Below, piece after piece: positions 27,579 through 37,784 of a stretch of DNA of 64,000 nucleotides. How positions within the stretch are numbered: the stretch's first letter is position 1; every line of letters begins with the position of its first letter. The translations under genes and the position numbers were made by a program. Source of the DNA: Lutibacter sp. GTDB taxonomy: Bacteria > Bacteroidota > Bacteroidia > Flavobacteriales > Flavobacteriaceae. The stretch spans positions 1-64,000 of the forward strand of contig NVWM01000006.1 of assembly GCA_002733665.1 (NCBI GenBank), given 5' to 3'. The notes beneath the pieces are model-generated. The model ran no database searches. It was not told the origin of the DNA and saw nothing but the letters and a program-made list of their open reading frames with translations.

Positions 27579-29957
27579 TTATGATCCACACATATCACAA
27601 TCATCTGGATCTTGCTGTGATGCGATTAACATTTGCTTTAATTCTTCTGCTGTTAATGGTTTCTCTTCCTCCTTTTTCTTAGAGACTGTAAACTGAGTTG
27701 CATTTACGGCTGATTTTGTTCTTAAATAATACATTCCTGTTTTTAAGCCGCTTTTCCAAGCATAGAAATGCATTGAAGTTAATTTAGCATAATCAGGATC
27801 TTGCATAAATAAGTTCATTGATTGAGATTGATCAATAAAGTATCCTCTTTGACGAGCCATATCTATAATGTCTTTCATGCTCAATTCCCATACTGTTTTA
27901 TACAGTTCTTTTAGCTCTTGAGGAATCACATCTATATGTTGGATAGAACCATTTGCACGCATGATATCTTCCTTCATATTATTATCCCAAAGACCTAATT
28001 CTACTAAATCTTCGAGTAAATGTTTATTTACAACAATAAACTCTCCTGAAAGTACTCTACGAGTATAAATATTAGATGTATAAGGCTCAAATGCTTCGTT
28101 ATTTCCAAGTATTTGTGATGTAGAAGCAGTTGGCATTGGCGCAACTAGAAGTGAATTTCTAACACCGTGCTTAAGCACTTGCTTGCGTAATTTTTTCCAG
28201 TCCCAACGACCACTTAAATCATCTTCCGAGATATTCCACATATTAAATTGGAATTCTCCTTCACTCATTGGCGAGCCTTCAAATGTTGAATATTTTCCTC
28301 TTGTTTTTGCCATTTCCATAGACGAAGTTACTGCTGCAAAATATAGCGTTTCAAATATTTCTTGATTCAACTTCTTGGCTTCATCAGAAGTAAAAGGCAT
28401 ACGTAGCATAATAAATGCATCTGCTAATCCTTGAATTCCAAGTCCTACAGGACGATGGCGGAAATTAGAATTTTCAGCTTCTTTTACAGGATAATAATTT
28501 CGGTCAATAACCGTATCTAGGTTTCTTGTTACTTTTTTAGTTATATCAAATAATTTCTTGTGATTGAAAAACTTCTTCCCTTCTTTATCCTCATTCACAA
28601 ACATAGAAACCGCAATTGACGCTAAGTTACATACAGCAACCTCATCTTTGGCTGTGTATTCCATAATCTCAGTACAAAGATTTGATGAACGAATAGTTCC
28701 TAAATTCTTTTGGTTTGATTTACGATTTGCAGCATCTTTATACAACATATAAGGATTTCCAGTCTCAATCTGCGCTTCTAAGATTTTTTCCCATAATTCA
28801 CGAGCTCTAATTGTCTTGCGCCCTTTTCCTACTTGTTCGTATCCTTCATATAATTTTTCGAATTCATCTCCATATGTATCAAATAAATGAGGGCATTCGT
28901 TTGGACACATTAGCGTCCATTCTCCATCTTCTTGTACACGTTTCATAAACAAATCTGGAATCCACATTGCGTAAAATAAATCACGCGCTCTCATTTCTTC
29001 TTTTCCAGTATTTTTTCTTAAATCTAAGAATTCAAAAACATCTGCATGCCAAGGCTCTATATACATTGCAAACGAACCTTTACGTTTTCCTCCTCCTTGA
29101 TCTACATATCTTGCTGTGTCATTATATACTTTTAGCATTGGTACAATACCATTAGAAGTTCCATTTGTTCCTCTAATGTATGACCCTGTTGCTCTAATAT
29201 TATGAATAGACAATCCTATTCCTCCTGCAGATTGTGAAATCTTGGCAGTTTGTTTTAATGTATCATAAATTCCATCAATACTATCGTCTTGCATCTGCAA
29301 CAAAAAGCATGATGACATTTGCGGTTTTGGAGTTCCTGCGTTGAATAGTGTTGGTGTTGCGTGCGTAAAGAATTTTTTACTCATCAACTCGTATGTTGCG
29401 ATTGCTTCATCAAGATCCTCACCATGAATTCCGACAGCAACACGCATTAGCATGTGTTGTGGACGTTCAGCAATCTCACCATTTAATTTCAATAAATAAG
29501 AACGCTCTAATGTTTTAAACCCAAAGTAATCATAGTTAAAATCACGGTTGTAAATGATTGTTGAGTCCAACTTTGCAGCGTTATCCATTATTACTTTGTA
29601 GGTGTCATCTGCAATTAATGGTGCTTTCTTATCGGTTCTTGGATTTACATATGTATATAAATCTGTTACAACCTCTGAAAATGTTTTTTTAGTGCTTTTA
29701 TGTAAGTTTGAAACAGAAATCCTTGCAGCAAGTTTTGCATAATCAGGATGTTGAACAGTCATTGTTGCAGCAGTTTCTGCAGCAAGATTGTCTAATTCTG
29801 ACGTTGTAACTCCATCATATAATCCCTCAATTACTCGCATAGCAACTTTAGTTGGCTCTACAATTTTATTTAAACCATAGCACATTTTACGGATTCTTGA
29901 CGTAATCTTGTCAAACATTACTGGTTCTTTTCTGCCGTCTCTCTTTACTACAAACAT
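27579..29957 (-). CDS. nrdA: Class I ribonucleoside-diphosphate reductase, alpha subunit
   Basis: NrdA reduces ribonucleoside diphosphates to deoxyribonucleotides using a radical supplied by NrdB. The 792-residue protein has an N-terminal ATP-cone ([19 protein letters not shown]) for allosteric control. The active-site cysteines are in [19 protein letters not shown] (Cys with nearby Glu and Asn) and [10 protein letters not shown]. The C-terminal CDMCGS is the redox-shuttling CxxC pair reloaded by thioredoxin. Length and motif set are normal for class Ia. nrdB lies upstream on the same strand with a 185-bp gap. Confidence 0.97.
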   Translation of the reverse strand: MFVVKRDGRKEPVMFDKITSRIRKMCYGLNKIVEPTKVAMRVIEGLYDGVTTSELDNLAAETAATMTVQHPDYAKLAARISVSNLHKSTKKTFSEVVTDLYTYVNPRTDKKAPLIADDTYKVIMDNAAKLDSTIIYNRDFNYDYFGFKTLERSYLLKLNGEIAERPQHMLMRVAVGIHGEDLDEAIATYELMSKKFFTHATPTLFNAGTPKPQMSSCFLLQMQDDSIDGIYDTLKQTAKISQSAGGIGLSIHNIRATGSYIRGTNGTSNGIVPMLKVYNDTARYVDQGGGKRKGSFAMYIEPWHADVFEFLDLRKNTGKEEMRARDLFYAMWIPDLFMKRVQEDGEWTLMCPNECPHLFDTYGDEFEKLYEGYEQVGKGRKTIRARELWEKILEAQIETGNPYMLYKDAANRKSNQKNLGTIRSSNLCTEIMEYTAKDEVAVCNLASIAVSMFVNEDKEGKKFFNHKKLFDITKKVTRNLDTVIDRNYYPVKEAENSNFRHRPVGLGIQGLADAFIMLRMPFTSDEAKKLNQEIFETLYFAAVTSSMEMAKTRGKYSTFEGSPMSEGEFQFNMWNISEDDLSGRWDWKKLRKQVLKHGVRNSLLVAPMPTASTSQILGNNEAFEPYTSNIYTRRVLSGEFIVVNKHLLEDLVELGLWDNNMKEDIMRANGSIQHIDVIPQELKELYKTVWELSMKDIIDMARQRGYFIDQSQSMNLFMQDPDYAKLTSMHFYAWKSGLKTGMYYLRTKSAVNATQFTVSKKKEEEKPLTAEELKQMLIASQQDPDDCDMCGS

Positions 29958-30142
29958 ACTTTTATTGTTTTTTAAGTTGGTTAATCTTTTTAAAATTCAA
30001 GAATTTTAAAAATTGATTTTTGGTTATATTTTTACACTCGATTGTAATTACCGAGTGATTGGCAAATTTTGGGGCTTCCTATTAAATAAGGAAACAGTTG
30101 TAAGGGATTTCTCTTTTCTAATTGATAGAAATGAGAATTTTA

Positions 30143-31114
30143 TTAAAAATCAGCGTCAAAAGAAATACTTCCTGTTCCTCCAGATTTTACACCTGCTTTT
30201 TGGTATTCCGACACTCTTTTTTCAAAAAAGTTTGTTTTCCCTTCCAATGAAATCATTTCCATAAAATCAAATGGATTTGAAGTACTATATACTTTGTCAC
30301 AACCAAATTCTTGTAATAATCTATCCGTTACGAATTCCAAATATTGTGTCATCAATTTGGCATTCATACCGATTAAACTTACAGGTAATGATTCCGTAAT
30401 AAATCTTCTTTCTATATCAAGTGCGTCTATCAAAATTTTTGTAATTCTTTCTTTTGGCACTTTGTTTACAATATGATTGTTGTGAAGGTGTACTGCAAAG
30501 TCGCAATGCAAACCTTCGTCTCTTGAGATTAATTCGTTTGAAAATGCTAATCCTGGAAGTAATCCTCTTTTTTTCATCCAAAAGATAGAACAAAAACTTC
30601 CTGAAAAGAAAATTCCTTCAACTGCTGCAAATGCTATTAATCGTTCAGCAAAACTATCACTATCGATCCATTGTAGCGCCCAATCTGCCTTTTCTTTAAT
30701 TGCTGGAAACACTTCAATGGCTCTAAACAATTCATCTTTTTCTGCATCATTCTTAACATAAGTATCAATCAATAATGAATATACTTCAGAATGTACATTT
30801 TCCATCATTATTTGAAATCCGTAGAAAAATTTTGCTTCTGAATATTGTACTTCGTTCACAAAATTTTCAGCTAAATTTTCATTTACAATACCATCACTTG
30901 CAGCAAAGAATGCAAGAACGTGTTTTATAAAATAGCGCTCATCATCAGTCAATTTATTTTCCCAGTCTTTAACATCAGCCTCTAGATCAATTTCTTCGGC
31001 AGTCCAAATCATAGCTTGTTGTTTTTTATACCATTCCCAAATATCATGATGTTGAATTGGAAAAATCACAAAGCGGTTTTTATTTTCTTGTAAAATTGGT
31101 TCGTTAGAAGGCAT
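30143..31114 (-). CDS. nrdB: Class I ribonucleoside-diphosphate reductase, beta subunit
   Basis: NrdB houses the diiron site and tyrosyl radical that drive NrdA. The 323-residue helical protein shows the first metal ligand in [13 protein letters not shown], then [15 protein letters not shown], where Glu, His and the radical Tyr are spaced as in class Ia enzymes. The second ligand cluster is [12 protein letters not shown] and [17 protein letters not shown]. The C-terminal tail ends in SFDADF, a plausible docking peptide for NrdA. No convincing NrdR box or -7 box was found in the 275 bp upstream, although a 17-bp palindrome lies there. Confidence 0.96.
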   Translation of the reverse strand: MPSNEPILQENKNRFVIFPIQHHDIWEWYKKQQAMIWTAEEIDLEADVKDWENKLTDDERYFIKHVLAFFAASDGIVNENLAENFVNEVQYSEAKFFYGFQIMMENVHSEVYSLLIDTYVKNDAEKDELFRAIEVFPAIKEKADWALQWIDSDSFAERLIAFAAVEGIFFSGSFCSIFWMKKRGLLPGLAFSNELISRDEGLHCDFAVHLHNNHIVNKVPKERITKILIDALDIERRFITESLPVSLIGMNAKLMTQYLEFVTDRLLQEFGCDKVYSTSNPFDFMEMISLEGKTNFFEKRVSEYQKAGVKSGGTGSISFDADF

Positions 31115-31276
31115 TTATTTTTTATTATTTTGATGTGTCTTTTAAATAGGCTTTTTCTTCAGGTTGAAGAGAAACAAAGATTGGATTTTTTGATTGAAAA
31201 TAAAAGTCATACTTATTCACAATCGTAGCGACTTTTTAACAAAAGCGTCTTTAAAATAAGTTAAGTGAAAAAAACA

Positions 31277-31293
31277 AATGATTTTAAATCATT
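31277..31293. promoter_or_regulatory. Palindrome upstream of nrdB, possible operator
   Basis: AATGATTT and AAATCATT form a perfect inverted repeat with one base between them, about 165 bp upstream of nrdB in otherwise gene-free DNA. It could also be chance in AT-rich sequence. Confidence 0.3.
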
Positions 31294-31390
31294 GATTTTC
31301 AGTGTTTTAAAATTATGAAAATCTTCTCGCAAGTTGAATTTATTAGGGTTGTTTCTAAAACGTCAGTTTAAAAAAAATAATTTTGAAAGA

Positions 31391-31975
31391 CTATGACTCT
31401 TTTTTATTTTTTTGATATTGAATTGCTGTTTGCTCTAACTCGCTATACCAATCTTCTCCAAACTTACGAATCAAGGCTTGTTTTACAAATTTATAAACTG
31501 GAACTTGCAACTCTTTACCAAGAGAACAAGCATCGTCACAAATCTCCCATTTATGATAATTAACTGCTGAAAATTCGCTATAATCTTGAACTCTAATAGG
31601 ATATAAATGACATGAAATTGGTTTTTTCCAATCTACTTCTCCTTGATTATATGCCTCTTCGATTCCACAAAGAGCAATTTTTTTTTCATCAAAAATCACA
31701 TATGCACAATCTTTACCATTCACGAGTGTTGTTTCATACTCACCAAATTCATTGGTAGTATATAGCCCTTGTTCTTCAATCGCCTTTTTTCCTTCTTCAG
31801 TTAAAAAAGGTTTTACTTTTGGATAAATATCCATTAATATATTGATTTCATCTTTGCCAATTGGCGCTCCCGCATCACCATCAATACAACATGCTCCTTT
31901 ACATGCCGATAAATTACAAACGAATTCTTTTTCGATAATTTCTTCTGAAATAAGTGCTTTTCCAATTTGAATCAT
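31391..31975 (-). CDS. DUF3109 family cysteine-rich protein
   Basis: The 194-residue cytoplasmic protein carries a conserved cysteine set: CNLSACKGACC near residues 19-29, CAYV, a CGIEEAY site, CHLYP and CDDAC. This pattern resembles the YkgJ-like zinc or iron-binding cluster and matches DUF3109, a widespread Bacteroidota family of unknown function. A metal or Fe-S site is likely. The ATG is 4 nt from a -7 box, suggesting a leaderless transcript. It is divergent from the MarC gene. Confidence 0.88.
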   Translation of the reverse strand: MIQIGKALISEEIIEKEFVCNLSACKGACCIDGDAGAPIGKDEINILMDIYPKVKPFLTEEGKKAIEEQGLYTTNEFGEYETTLVNGKDCAYVIFDEKKIALCGIEEAYNQGEVDWKKPISCHLYPIRVQDYSEFSAVNYHKWEICDDACSLGKELQVPVYKFVKQALIRKFGEDWYSELEQTAIQYQKNKKES

Positions 31976-31979
31976 ATTG

Positions 31980-31987
31980 CAAAAATA
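31980..31987 (-). promoter_or_regulatory. Candidate -7 box of the DUF3109 gene (leaderless)
   Basis: The minus strand reads TATTTTTG, four bases before the ATG at 31973-31975. Confidence 0.5.
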
Positions 31988-32006
31988 CTATTTTTTATTT
32001 CTGTTT

Positions 32007-32040
32007 TTTGTCTAAAATTAAAGTTAGTTCCCTAATTTTG
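32007..32040 (+). promoter_or_regulatory. Candidate promoter of the MarC gene
   Basis: TTTG (32007-32010) and TAATTTTG (32033-32040) are separated by 22 nt, which fits the Bacteroidota -33/-7 pattern. The start codon follows 18 nt later. Confidence 0.55.
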
Positions 32041-32058
32041 TACTTTAAATTTAAAAAA

Positions 32059-32637
32059 ATGGAATTTAGCTTCAAAGAAATATTTACTGCTTTTATGGTG
32101 TTATTCGCAGTAATAGATATTATAGGGAATATTCCTATAATTATTGATCTGCGTAAAAAAGTAGGACATATTCAATCAGAGAAAGCATCAATAATTGCGG
32201 GTTTTATTATGATTGCGTTTTTGTTTTTAGGCCAAAGTTTATTATCTCTCATTGGTATTGATGTAAATTCATTTGCTGTTGCTGGTTCATTTGTATTGTT
32301 TTTTATAGCATTAGAAATGATTTTGGGAATTACTTTATATAAAGATGATGATGGAGACGCTATAACTGCATCGGTTTTCCCGCTAGCATTCCCATTAATT
32401 GCAGGTCCTGGAAGTTTAACAACTTTACTATCATTAAGAGCAGAGTTTAGTTTAGAAAATATTATTGTAGCCGTTTTATTAAATGTTTTGTTAATATATA
32501 TCGTTTTAAAGACTTCTTCTAAAATAGAACGCTTGATAGGTAAAAATGGGATTAATATAATTCGCAAAGTTTTTGGTGTTATTTTATTAGCAATTGCAAT
32601 AAAGTTATTTGCTGCAAATATTAAAGAGTTGTTTTAA
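32059..32637 (+). CDS. MarC family integral membrane protein
   Basis: I start at the ATG at 32059; an in-frame start 35 codons upstream would place the promoter inside the gene. The 192-residue product has about six hydrophobic segments. It shows the family pattern FTAFMVLFAVIDIIGNIPII at the start and FPLAFPLIAGPGSLTTLLSL in the middle, where the PLAxPLIAGPG signature is diagnostic. MarC/YchE proteins are inner membrane proteins with no established transport substrate; the old link to multiple antibiotic resistance in E. coli was not upheld. The next gene follows after 10 nt, so they are probably co-transcribed. Confidence 0.92.
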   Translation: MEFSFKEIFTAFMVLFAVIDIIGNIPIIIDLRKKVGHIQSEKASIIAGFIMIAFLFLGQSLLSLIGIDVNSFAVAGSFVLFFIALEMILGITLYKDDDGDAITASVFPLAFPLIAGPGSLTTLLSLRAEFSLENIIVAVLLNVLLIYIVLKTSSKIERLIGKNGINIIRKVFGVILLAIAIKLFAANIKELF

Positions 32638-32647
32638 TCAAAAATTT

Positions 32648-33253
32648 ATGACATTTGATGTTTTAATTGTTGGAGGAGGAGTTGCAGGGATGCAATGCGC
32701 ATTGGTTCTAGGCTCCGCTGATAAAAAACCATATGCAAGGAATAAAAAAATTGGAATCATCGCGCATCAAAAAACATCTCATTTACAAAATGCTCTGTTT
32801 AATAATGCCCTAGGGATCAGACCTGGAACTGAAGGGAAAGAACTATTAATTTCGGGAAAAAAACAACTTTCAGATCTATACCCACATATTTTTCAAATAG
32901 ATGATGAAAAAGTGGTTTTAATAGGTGATGCAGAAATTGGTTTTCTGATTACAACCAATAAAAATAGTTATTATTCAAGGAATGTTGTTATTGCTTTAAA
33001 CTATTCCAAACCACTTTCTGTACAAGGATTAGAGGGCTATATCGAACCTCACATGAGAGCTAACCCCATGAAAGACAGGATTCAACTACGCAACATTAAT
33101 CATTTGATAAAAAAAGGTTTATACGTTTGTGGAACAATTGCTGGTTGGCGAAGTCAATTCGCAATTGCAGCAGGAAGTGGTGCTAGTGTTGCCACTGATA
33201 TTCTCACTAATTGGAATGATAATATATCTACAAAAATTCACGATAAGTCATAA
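32648..33253 (+). CDS. FAD-dependent oxidoreductase, thioredoxin-reductase-like, short
   Basis: The ATG at 32648 opens directly into a dinucleotide-binding fold (DVLIVGGGVAGMQCALVLG, GGGVAG). The 201-residue protein ends with the FAD-binding motif of this superfamily (GLYVCGTIAGWRSQFAIAAGSGASVA). It is only the flavin-binding part: about 100 residues shorter than thioredoxin reductase, with no separate NAD(P)H domain and no CxxC redox pair. It therefore cannot be a normal thioredoxin reductase. Similar short proteins occur in Flavobacteriaceae. A flavin-dependent oxidation or a structural role is possible. The gene is 10 nt after the MarC gene and a terminator follows. Confidence 0.82.
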   Translation: MTFDVLIVGGGVAGMQCALVLGSADKKPYARNKKIGIIAHQKTSHLQNALFNNALGIRPGTEGKELLISGKKQLSDLYPHIFQIDDEKVVLIGDAEIGFLITTNKNSYYSRNVVIALNYSKPLSVQGLEGYIEPHMRANPMKDRIQLRNINHLIKKGLYVCGTIAGWRSQFAIAAGSGASVATDILTNWNDNISTKIHDKS

Positions 33254-33255
33254 AC

Positions 33256-33290
33256 AAAAAAACTCAACTTTAAAGTTGAGTTTTTTTGTT
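33256..33290. terminator. Bidirectional terminator between the FAD protein gene and glmS
   Basis: CTCAACTTTAAAGTTGAG is a perfect palindrome, flanked by A- and T-runs on both sides. It serves the two convergent genes. Confidence 0.9.
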
Positions 33291-33307
33291 TTATTTAAAA
33301 TGCAACC

Positions 33308-35164
33308 TTATTCTACCGTTACAGCCTTTGCTAAATTTCTTGGCTGGTCAACGTTTTTATTTAACATCACAGCAATATGATATGACAATAATTGCAGAGG
33401 TATTGTAGTCAATAATGGTGTTAATGCTTCTTCCGTTTCTGGAATTTCAATAACATGATCTGCTATTTTCTTAACTTCAGTATCTCCCTCAGTAACAATT
33501 GCAATAATTTTTCCACTTCGTGCTTTAATTTCTTGGATATTACTCACTATTTTTTCATAATGTCCTTTTTTGGTAGCAATAACAAAAACAGGCATGTTTT
33601 CATCAATCAATGCAATAGGCCCATGTTTCATTTCTGCAGCAGGATAGCCTTCGGCATGTATATATGAAATTTCTTTTAGTTTTAAAGCGCCTTCTAATGC
33701 TACTGGAAAATTATATCCTCTTCCAAGATATAAGCAATTTGAAGCATCTTTATAAACAGAAGCAATGTATTTTACTATTGCATCTGTTTCTGGTGTTAAT
33801 AATGCAGCAACCTTTTTAGGTATTTGCTCCATTTCTTGTAAATAATTATGATACTTAGCTGTTGAAAGGTTTCCTTTTGCTTTCCCTAATTTTAATGCAA
33901 TTAGAGTAAGTAAAGTAATTTGAGTTGTAAATGCTTTTGTTGATGCTACACCAATTTCTGGTCCAGCATGTGTATAAGCTCCTGCATGCGCTTCTCTAGC
34001 GATTGAAGATCCTACAACATTACATATACCAAATACAAATGCTCCTTTTTCTTTAGCCAATTTAATAGCTGCCAATGTATCAGCTGTTTCTCCAGATTGT
34101 GAAATTGTAATAATTACATCATTTGGGTTGATAATTGGATTTCTGTATCTAAACTCAGAAGCATATTCTACCTCAACAGGTACACGTGCTAAATCTTCAA
34201 AAAGATATTCTGCAACTAATCCTGCGTGCCAAGATGTACCACAAGCTACAATAATTATTCTGTCAGCGTTTAAGAACTTATCGATATTATCATCTACTCC
34301 ACTCATGCGAATAATACCACTATTTGCATTTAAACGACCTCTATAGGTATCTGTAATAGCATGAGGTTGCTCATATATCTCCTTAAGCATAAAGTGGTCA
34401 TAACCTCCTTTTTCTATTTGCTCAAGGTTCATTTTTAATTGCTGAATTTCAGGAGTAATTATTGAATCATCATTAATTTTTCTGATTTCAATATCTTTAT
34501 TTTCTCTAATAATTGCCATCTCTTCATCTTCTAAATAAATGGCGTTTTTTGTATATTCAAGAAAAGGAGAGGCATCAGAAGCAATAAAAAACTCTTTATT
34601 TTCTTTACCAATTCCGATAGCAATTGGACTTCCTAAGCGAGCAACTACTAACTCGTTTGGTTTTGTTTTATCAAAAACTGCAATTGCATAAGCGCCTATA
34701 ACTTGATTTAGGGCTATTTGTACTGCTTTTCCTAACTTACATTTATTTTCTTTTTTTACCTCTTCGATAAGATTAACTAAAACTTCAGTATCTGTATCAC
34801 TTTGAAAAGTGTAGCCTCTTTTTATTAATTCTTTTTTAATAGAATCATAGTTTTCAATTATTCCGTTATGAATAATAACAAGGTTTCCTGAATTTGATGT
34901 ATGTGGATGAGAATTAATGTCATTTGGAATTCCATGAGTTGCCCAACGTGTATGTCCAAAACCAATATTTCCTTCTTTAGAAACTCCAGAGTTCATTAAC
35001 TCTTCTAAATCAGAAACTTTTCCTTTGGTTTTAGAAATAATAACATCATTATTATATAGTAGGATTCCAGCACTATCATAGCCTCTGTATTCTAATCTTT
35101 GTAATCCTTTAATAATGATAGGGTAAGCATCTCTGTAACCTATATATCCAGCAATTCCACACAT
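33308..35164 (-). CDS. glmS: Glutamine--fructose-6-phosphate aminotransferase (isomerizing)
   Basis: GlmS makes glucosamine 6-phosphate from fructose 6-phosphate and glutamine, the entry to peptidoglycan and LPS amino sugars. The 618-residue protein begins MCGIAGYIG, with Cys2 as the glutaminase nucleophile. GFGHTRWATHG and HNGIIENYD are class II amidotransferase motifs. Two SIS sugar-isomerase domains follow (CGTSWHAGLVAEYLFED; SQSGETADTLAAI; GRGYNFPVALEGALKLKE). The C-terminus DQPRNLAKAVTVE is the signature end of the family. It is the last gene of a three-gene run with DUF4270 (15 nt) and the GT5-like gene. No glmS ribozyme is expected or seen. Confidence 0.97.
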   Translation of the reverse strand: MCGIAGYIGYRDAYPIIIKGLQRLEYRGYDSAGILLYNNDVIISKTKGKVSDLEELMNSGVSKEGNIGFGHTRWATHGIPNDINSHPHTSNSGNLVIIHNGIIENYDSIKKELIKRGYTFQSDTDTEVLVNLIEEVKKENKCKLGKAVQIALNQVIGAYAIAVFDKTKPNELVVARLGSPIAIGIGKENKEFFIASDASPFLEYTKNAIYLEDEEMAIIRENKDIEIRKINDDSIITPEIQQLKMNLEQIEKGGYDHFMLKEIYEQPHAITDTYRGRLNANSGIIRMSGVDDNIDKFLNADRIIIVACGTSWHAGLVAEYLFEDLARVPVEVEYASEFRYRNPIINPNDVIITISQSGETADTLAAIKLAKEKGAFVFGICNVVGSSIAREAHAGAYTHAGPEIGVASTKAFTTQITLLTLIALKLGKAKGNLSTAKYHNYLQEMEQIPKKVAALLTPETDAIVKYIASVYKDASNCLYLGRGYNFPVALEGALKLKEISYIHAEGYPAAEMKHGPIALIDENMPVFVIATKKGHYEKIVSNIQEIKARSGKIIAIVTEGDTEVKKIADHVIEIPETEEALTPLLTTIPLQLLSYHIAVMLNKNVDQPRNLAKAVTVE

Positions 35165-35179
35165 AAATTTGGGGTTTAT

Positions 35180-36766
35180 TTAGTTGAGTTCAGTATATGT
35201 AATCTCTAATTTTATTCTTTTTTCTACATTTAAAGATTGATTTCCATGTATCACAATACCTTTTGGCGTCCAACTAAAGTCTTTTATTTCAATATCTCCT
35301 ATTGCTGTTGGAGTATCTGATGTATTATGTACTTTTACTGCTAATTGTGAAGGCTCTATAGGCTCTGTTGATTTTAAAATATTAGAAATGTAATCCGTAA
35401 TGTTAATCGTATATTTTAAAGGCTTGTCATCTCCATCTCTTTCTAATATTCCACCATACTCAATTGGTCCTTCTGTAAACATATCTGTCATTTGAGCATT
35501 TTCCGCATAATTATAAACAAATAATTGTTCTGGTGCGATAGACGTATCTGAACTTTGGTCTACATAAAATGTTAAACTTGCCTCATTAATTAGCCAATCA
35601 TTATTTCTTAAATCTTCAATATTATCAGAAGTAAATAAATCGATTAAGGCAAATGATCCTGAAGCGCCTTGAAGATATAATCTTTCGTCTCCCCCAAATG
35701 TATCTGGATTGTTTATAACCAATATGTCATTGGTTGGTGTTGCATAGTCTCTCACGTAAGTATTGGTTGTGATACCGCTAAAAGTAAATGTTGCTGATTG
35801 TTTTGTTCTAACAGGTACATCTTCTTCTGTCAAAATACCATTCCCATTTAAATCAGTTTGTGAAATAATATTACCTTCAGCATCTTTAATCGTTTCGTCA
35901 GTTAAAATAGAGTTTGTATAGTATATCGTTACATTCGCGCCATTCAAATCTAAAGACATTATTGATGCAGGAAAATTTGAATCATCAGTAGCCTCAATAT
36001 AAAGTCCATTAAAGAATTCTACAAAAGCCGCAGTCGTTTCAGGAAACGAAGGGTTTTGCAAAAAATTTGTTGTAAAAAAACTTTCGTCTAATGGCAATTT
36101 AATAAATGGCGATGCATTTACTCTCTTAATAGTATCTCTATCATGCAACATTGTGTTAAAATCAAGAATTACTTCTGGTCTTTCAACATATAAAACCGTA
36201 TCATTTGCCTTTGGTCTAAATAGTCCCGAATACAGAGGTGTTGTATTATAAGCATATGTTTCATCTGTAAAATAATCCAGTTCATTTGAAGGGTCTATTG
36301 GGTCAAGAGTGTTTAAATATGTACTTAATTCATACACATTTAAATTAAATTCTGCACCTTGATTTCCATAAACAGAATCCAATTCATATTCAGGTTTTTC
36401 GCCACTAGTAGCTAAATTTGTTGCTTGATAAGGTATTGAAAGAATAACAAGATCAATTGAAGGGTCAAGACCAAAATCAATTACTCCAGAAGGCTCTAAT
36501 TGCGTTACGATTGAAGCCTCTAATTGTCCAAAGTCGTCGTTTTTATAAACTCCTAATAAATACTGTCCTAATCCTTTTGCTCTCCTTTTTAATATATTTT
36601 TATTGTACGCAGTCAATTGAGAATCATATTGTTGTGTGTCAAAAATTTCGTTTTCAACAATATTAGTTCCTAAATTTTCAATATCATTTTCGCAAGATAA
36701 CATACTCATAAAGAGTACAGAAAACAATGCAATTTGTTTTATGGTTTTCACAACTTTTGTTGTCAT
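35180..36766 (-). CDS. DUF4270 family lipoprotein
   Basis: The 528-residue protein has an N-terminal hydrophobic segment ending in a lipobox (MSMLSC, Cys ~26) followed by acidic residues (ENDIENLG). It continues with FDTQQYDSQLTAYNKNILKRR and LLGVYKNDDFGQLEASIVTQL, the typical opening of DUF4270, a Bacteroidota family of outer-membrane-associated lipoproteins. The function is unknown. The order GT5-like / DUF4270 / glmS recurs in this family of bacteria and suggests a link to envelope polysaccharide. Spacing is 17 nt to the upstream gene and 15 nt to glmS. Confidence 0.88.
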   Translation of the reverse strand: MTTKVVKTIKQIALFSVLFMSMLSCENDIENLGTNIVENEIFDTQQYDSQLTAYNKNILKRRAKGLGQYLLGVYKNDDFGQLEASIVTQLEPSGVIDFGLDPSIDLVILSIPYQATNLATSGEKPEYELDSVYGNQGAEFNLNVYELSTYLNTLDPIDPSNELDYFTDETYAYNTTPLYSGLFRPKANDTVLYVERPEVILDFNTMLHDRDTIKRVNASPFIKLPLDESFFTTNFLQNPSFPETTAAFVEFFNGLYIEATDDSNFPASIMSLDLNGANVTIYYTNSILTDETIKDAEGNIISQTDLNGNGILTEEDVPVRTKQSATFTFSGITTNTYVRDYATPTNDILVINNPDTFGGDERLYLQGASGSFALIDLFTSDNIEDLRNNDWLINEASLTFYVDQSSDTSIAPEQLFVYNYAENAQMTDMFTEGPIEYGGILERDGDDKPLKYTINITDYISNILKSTEPIEPSQLAVKVHNTSDTPTAIGDIEIKDFSWTPKGIVIHGNQSLNVEKRIKLEITYTELN

Positions 36767-36783
36767 AATTTAAGGGTGATTTT

Positions 36784-37590
36784 TTATTCTTGTAATACTT
36801 TTGTTTGATAAAATTCTAAATACGCATCTTTAAAATCATCTTCAGGATAAAAGTCTAATACTGGTTTATCTAATGATTTCGCATAATCTATCAATTCACT
36901 GCTTATGTCTTCACTTCCTGTGATGATAGCATCTGAATTTTCTATAGCGATTTTTAGAAGATTGTGATGGTTTGGCTCATTAATAGAATCGGTGTTTTCA
37001 ACTTTATCAAAACCTATTTTATTAATTAGTTCTTTATTTAACGCTCCTCCAAAATCGTTATTGTATATTGAAGTAACAATTTTACTATCGGCAAATAATG
37101 CGTCGTCTTTATAATATTCTTTTAAATATATTGGCAGTAAAGATGCCATCCAACCATGAACATGGATAATGTCTGGTGCCCAATTTAATTTCTTAACAGT
37201 TTCTACAACACCTTTGGCAAAGAAAATCATGCGTTCATCATTATCTTCAAATAATTTCCCGTCATCATCACTAAAAGTCGCTTTTCGCTTAAAATACTCA
37301 TCATTATCAATAAAATAAACTTGCATTCTTTCTTTAGGGATAGAAGCAACTTTAATGATTAATGGCATATCCATATCATTAATAATCATATTCATTCCAG
37401 ACAATCTAATCACTTCGTGTAATTGGTGCCTTCTCTCGTTAATCAAACCAAAACGAGGCATAAATATCCTTGTTTGTCCTCCTATTCCATGCACCATTCT
37501 TGCTGTTTCAAATGACATTCTCGCCATTTCTGTTTCTGGCAAATAAGGAATCACTTCTGAAGAAACGTATAACACTCTCTTGTCTTTCAT
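36784..37590 (-). CDS. Glycogen/starch synthase N-terminal domain protein (GT5-like)
   Basis: The 268-residue protein matches only the N-terminal Rossmann half of glycogen synthase: VLYVSSEVIPYLPETEMARM, FMPRFGLINERRHQLHEV, and PDIIHVHGWMASLLPIYLK with the conserved DxxHxH-type turn. The glucose-donor-binding C-terminal half (about 200 residues in GlgA) is absent. It cannot be a full glycosyltransferase by itself unless it works with a partner. It is first in the run with DUF4270 and glmS. The short form is normal in Flavobacteriaceae, so it is probably not a truncation. Confidence 0.85.
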   Translation of the reverse strand: MKDKRVLYVSSEVIPYLPETEMARMSFETARMVHGIGGQTRIFMPRFGLINERRHQLHEVIRLSGMNMIINDMDMPLIIKVASIPKERMQVYFIDNDEYFKRKATFSDDDGKLFEDNDERMIFFAKGVVETVKKLNWAPDIIHVHGWMASLLPIYLKEYYKDDALFADSKIVTSIYNNDFGGALNKELINKIGFDKVENTDSINEPNHHNLLKIAIENSDAIITGSEDISSELIDYAKSLDKPVLDFYPEDDFKDAYLEFYQTKVLQE

Positions 37591-37703
37591 CTATTTATTT
37601 TGATTGATTTTAGCAGTTAAAAAGGAATGTCTATATAACTTTGATTTGTGTATCAAAAATTGAAACACTAACATTACTTTCTTCTTCTAAATTAATTCAA
37701 GGG

Positions 37704-37711
37704 CAAAAATA
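37704..37711 (-). promoter_or_regulatory. Candidate -7 box of the GT5-like/DUF4270/glmS operon
   Basis: The minus strand reads TATTTTTG, 113 nt before the ATG at 37590, leaving a long leader. It is back to back with the panC promoter. Confidence 0.45.
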
Positions 37712-37744
37712 CGAAATTTTATGCAGAATTTAATAGCAAAACTG

Positions 37745-37752
37745 TAAGTTTG
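37745..37752 (+). promoter_or_regulatory. Candidate -7 box of panC
   Basis: TAAGTTTG matches TAnnTTTG, 32 nt before the panC ATG. Confidence 0.5.
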
Positions 37753-37784
37753 CAAGCCTTTTAACAGTAATTAACATAATTATA

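Noticed and set aside
30013-30264. Plus-strand 83-codon frame near the nrdB end
   Set aside because: It is mostly antisense to nrdB and has no conserved pattern.
31115-31390. NrdR repressor boxes upstream of nrdB
   Set aside because: No paired ACA-rich NrdR-type boxes were visible; only an AT-rich palindrome was found.
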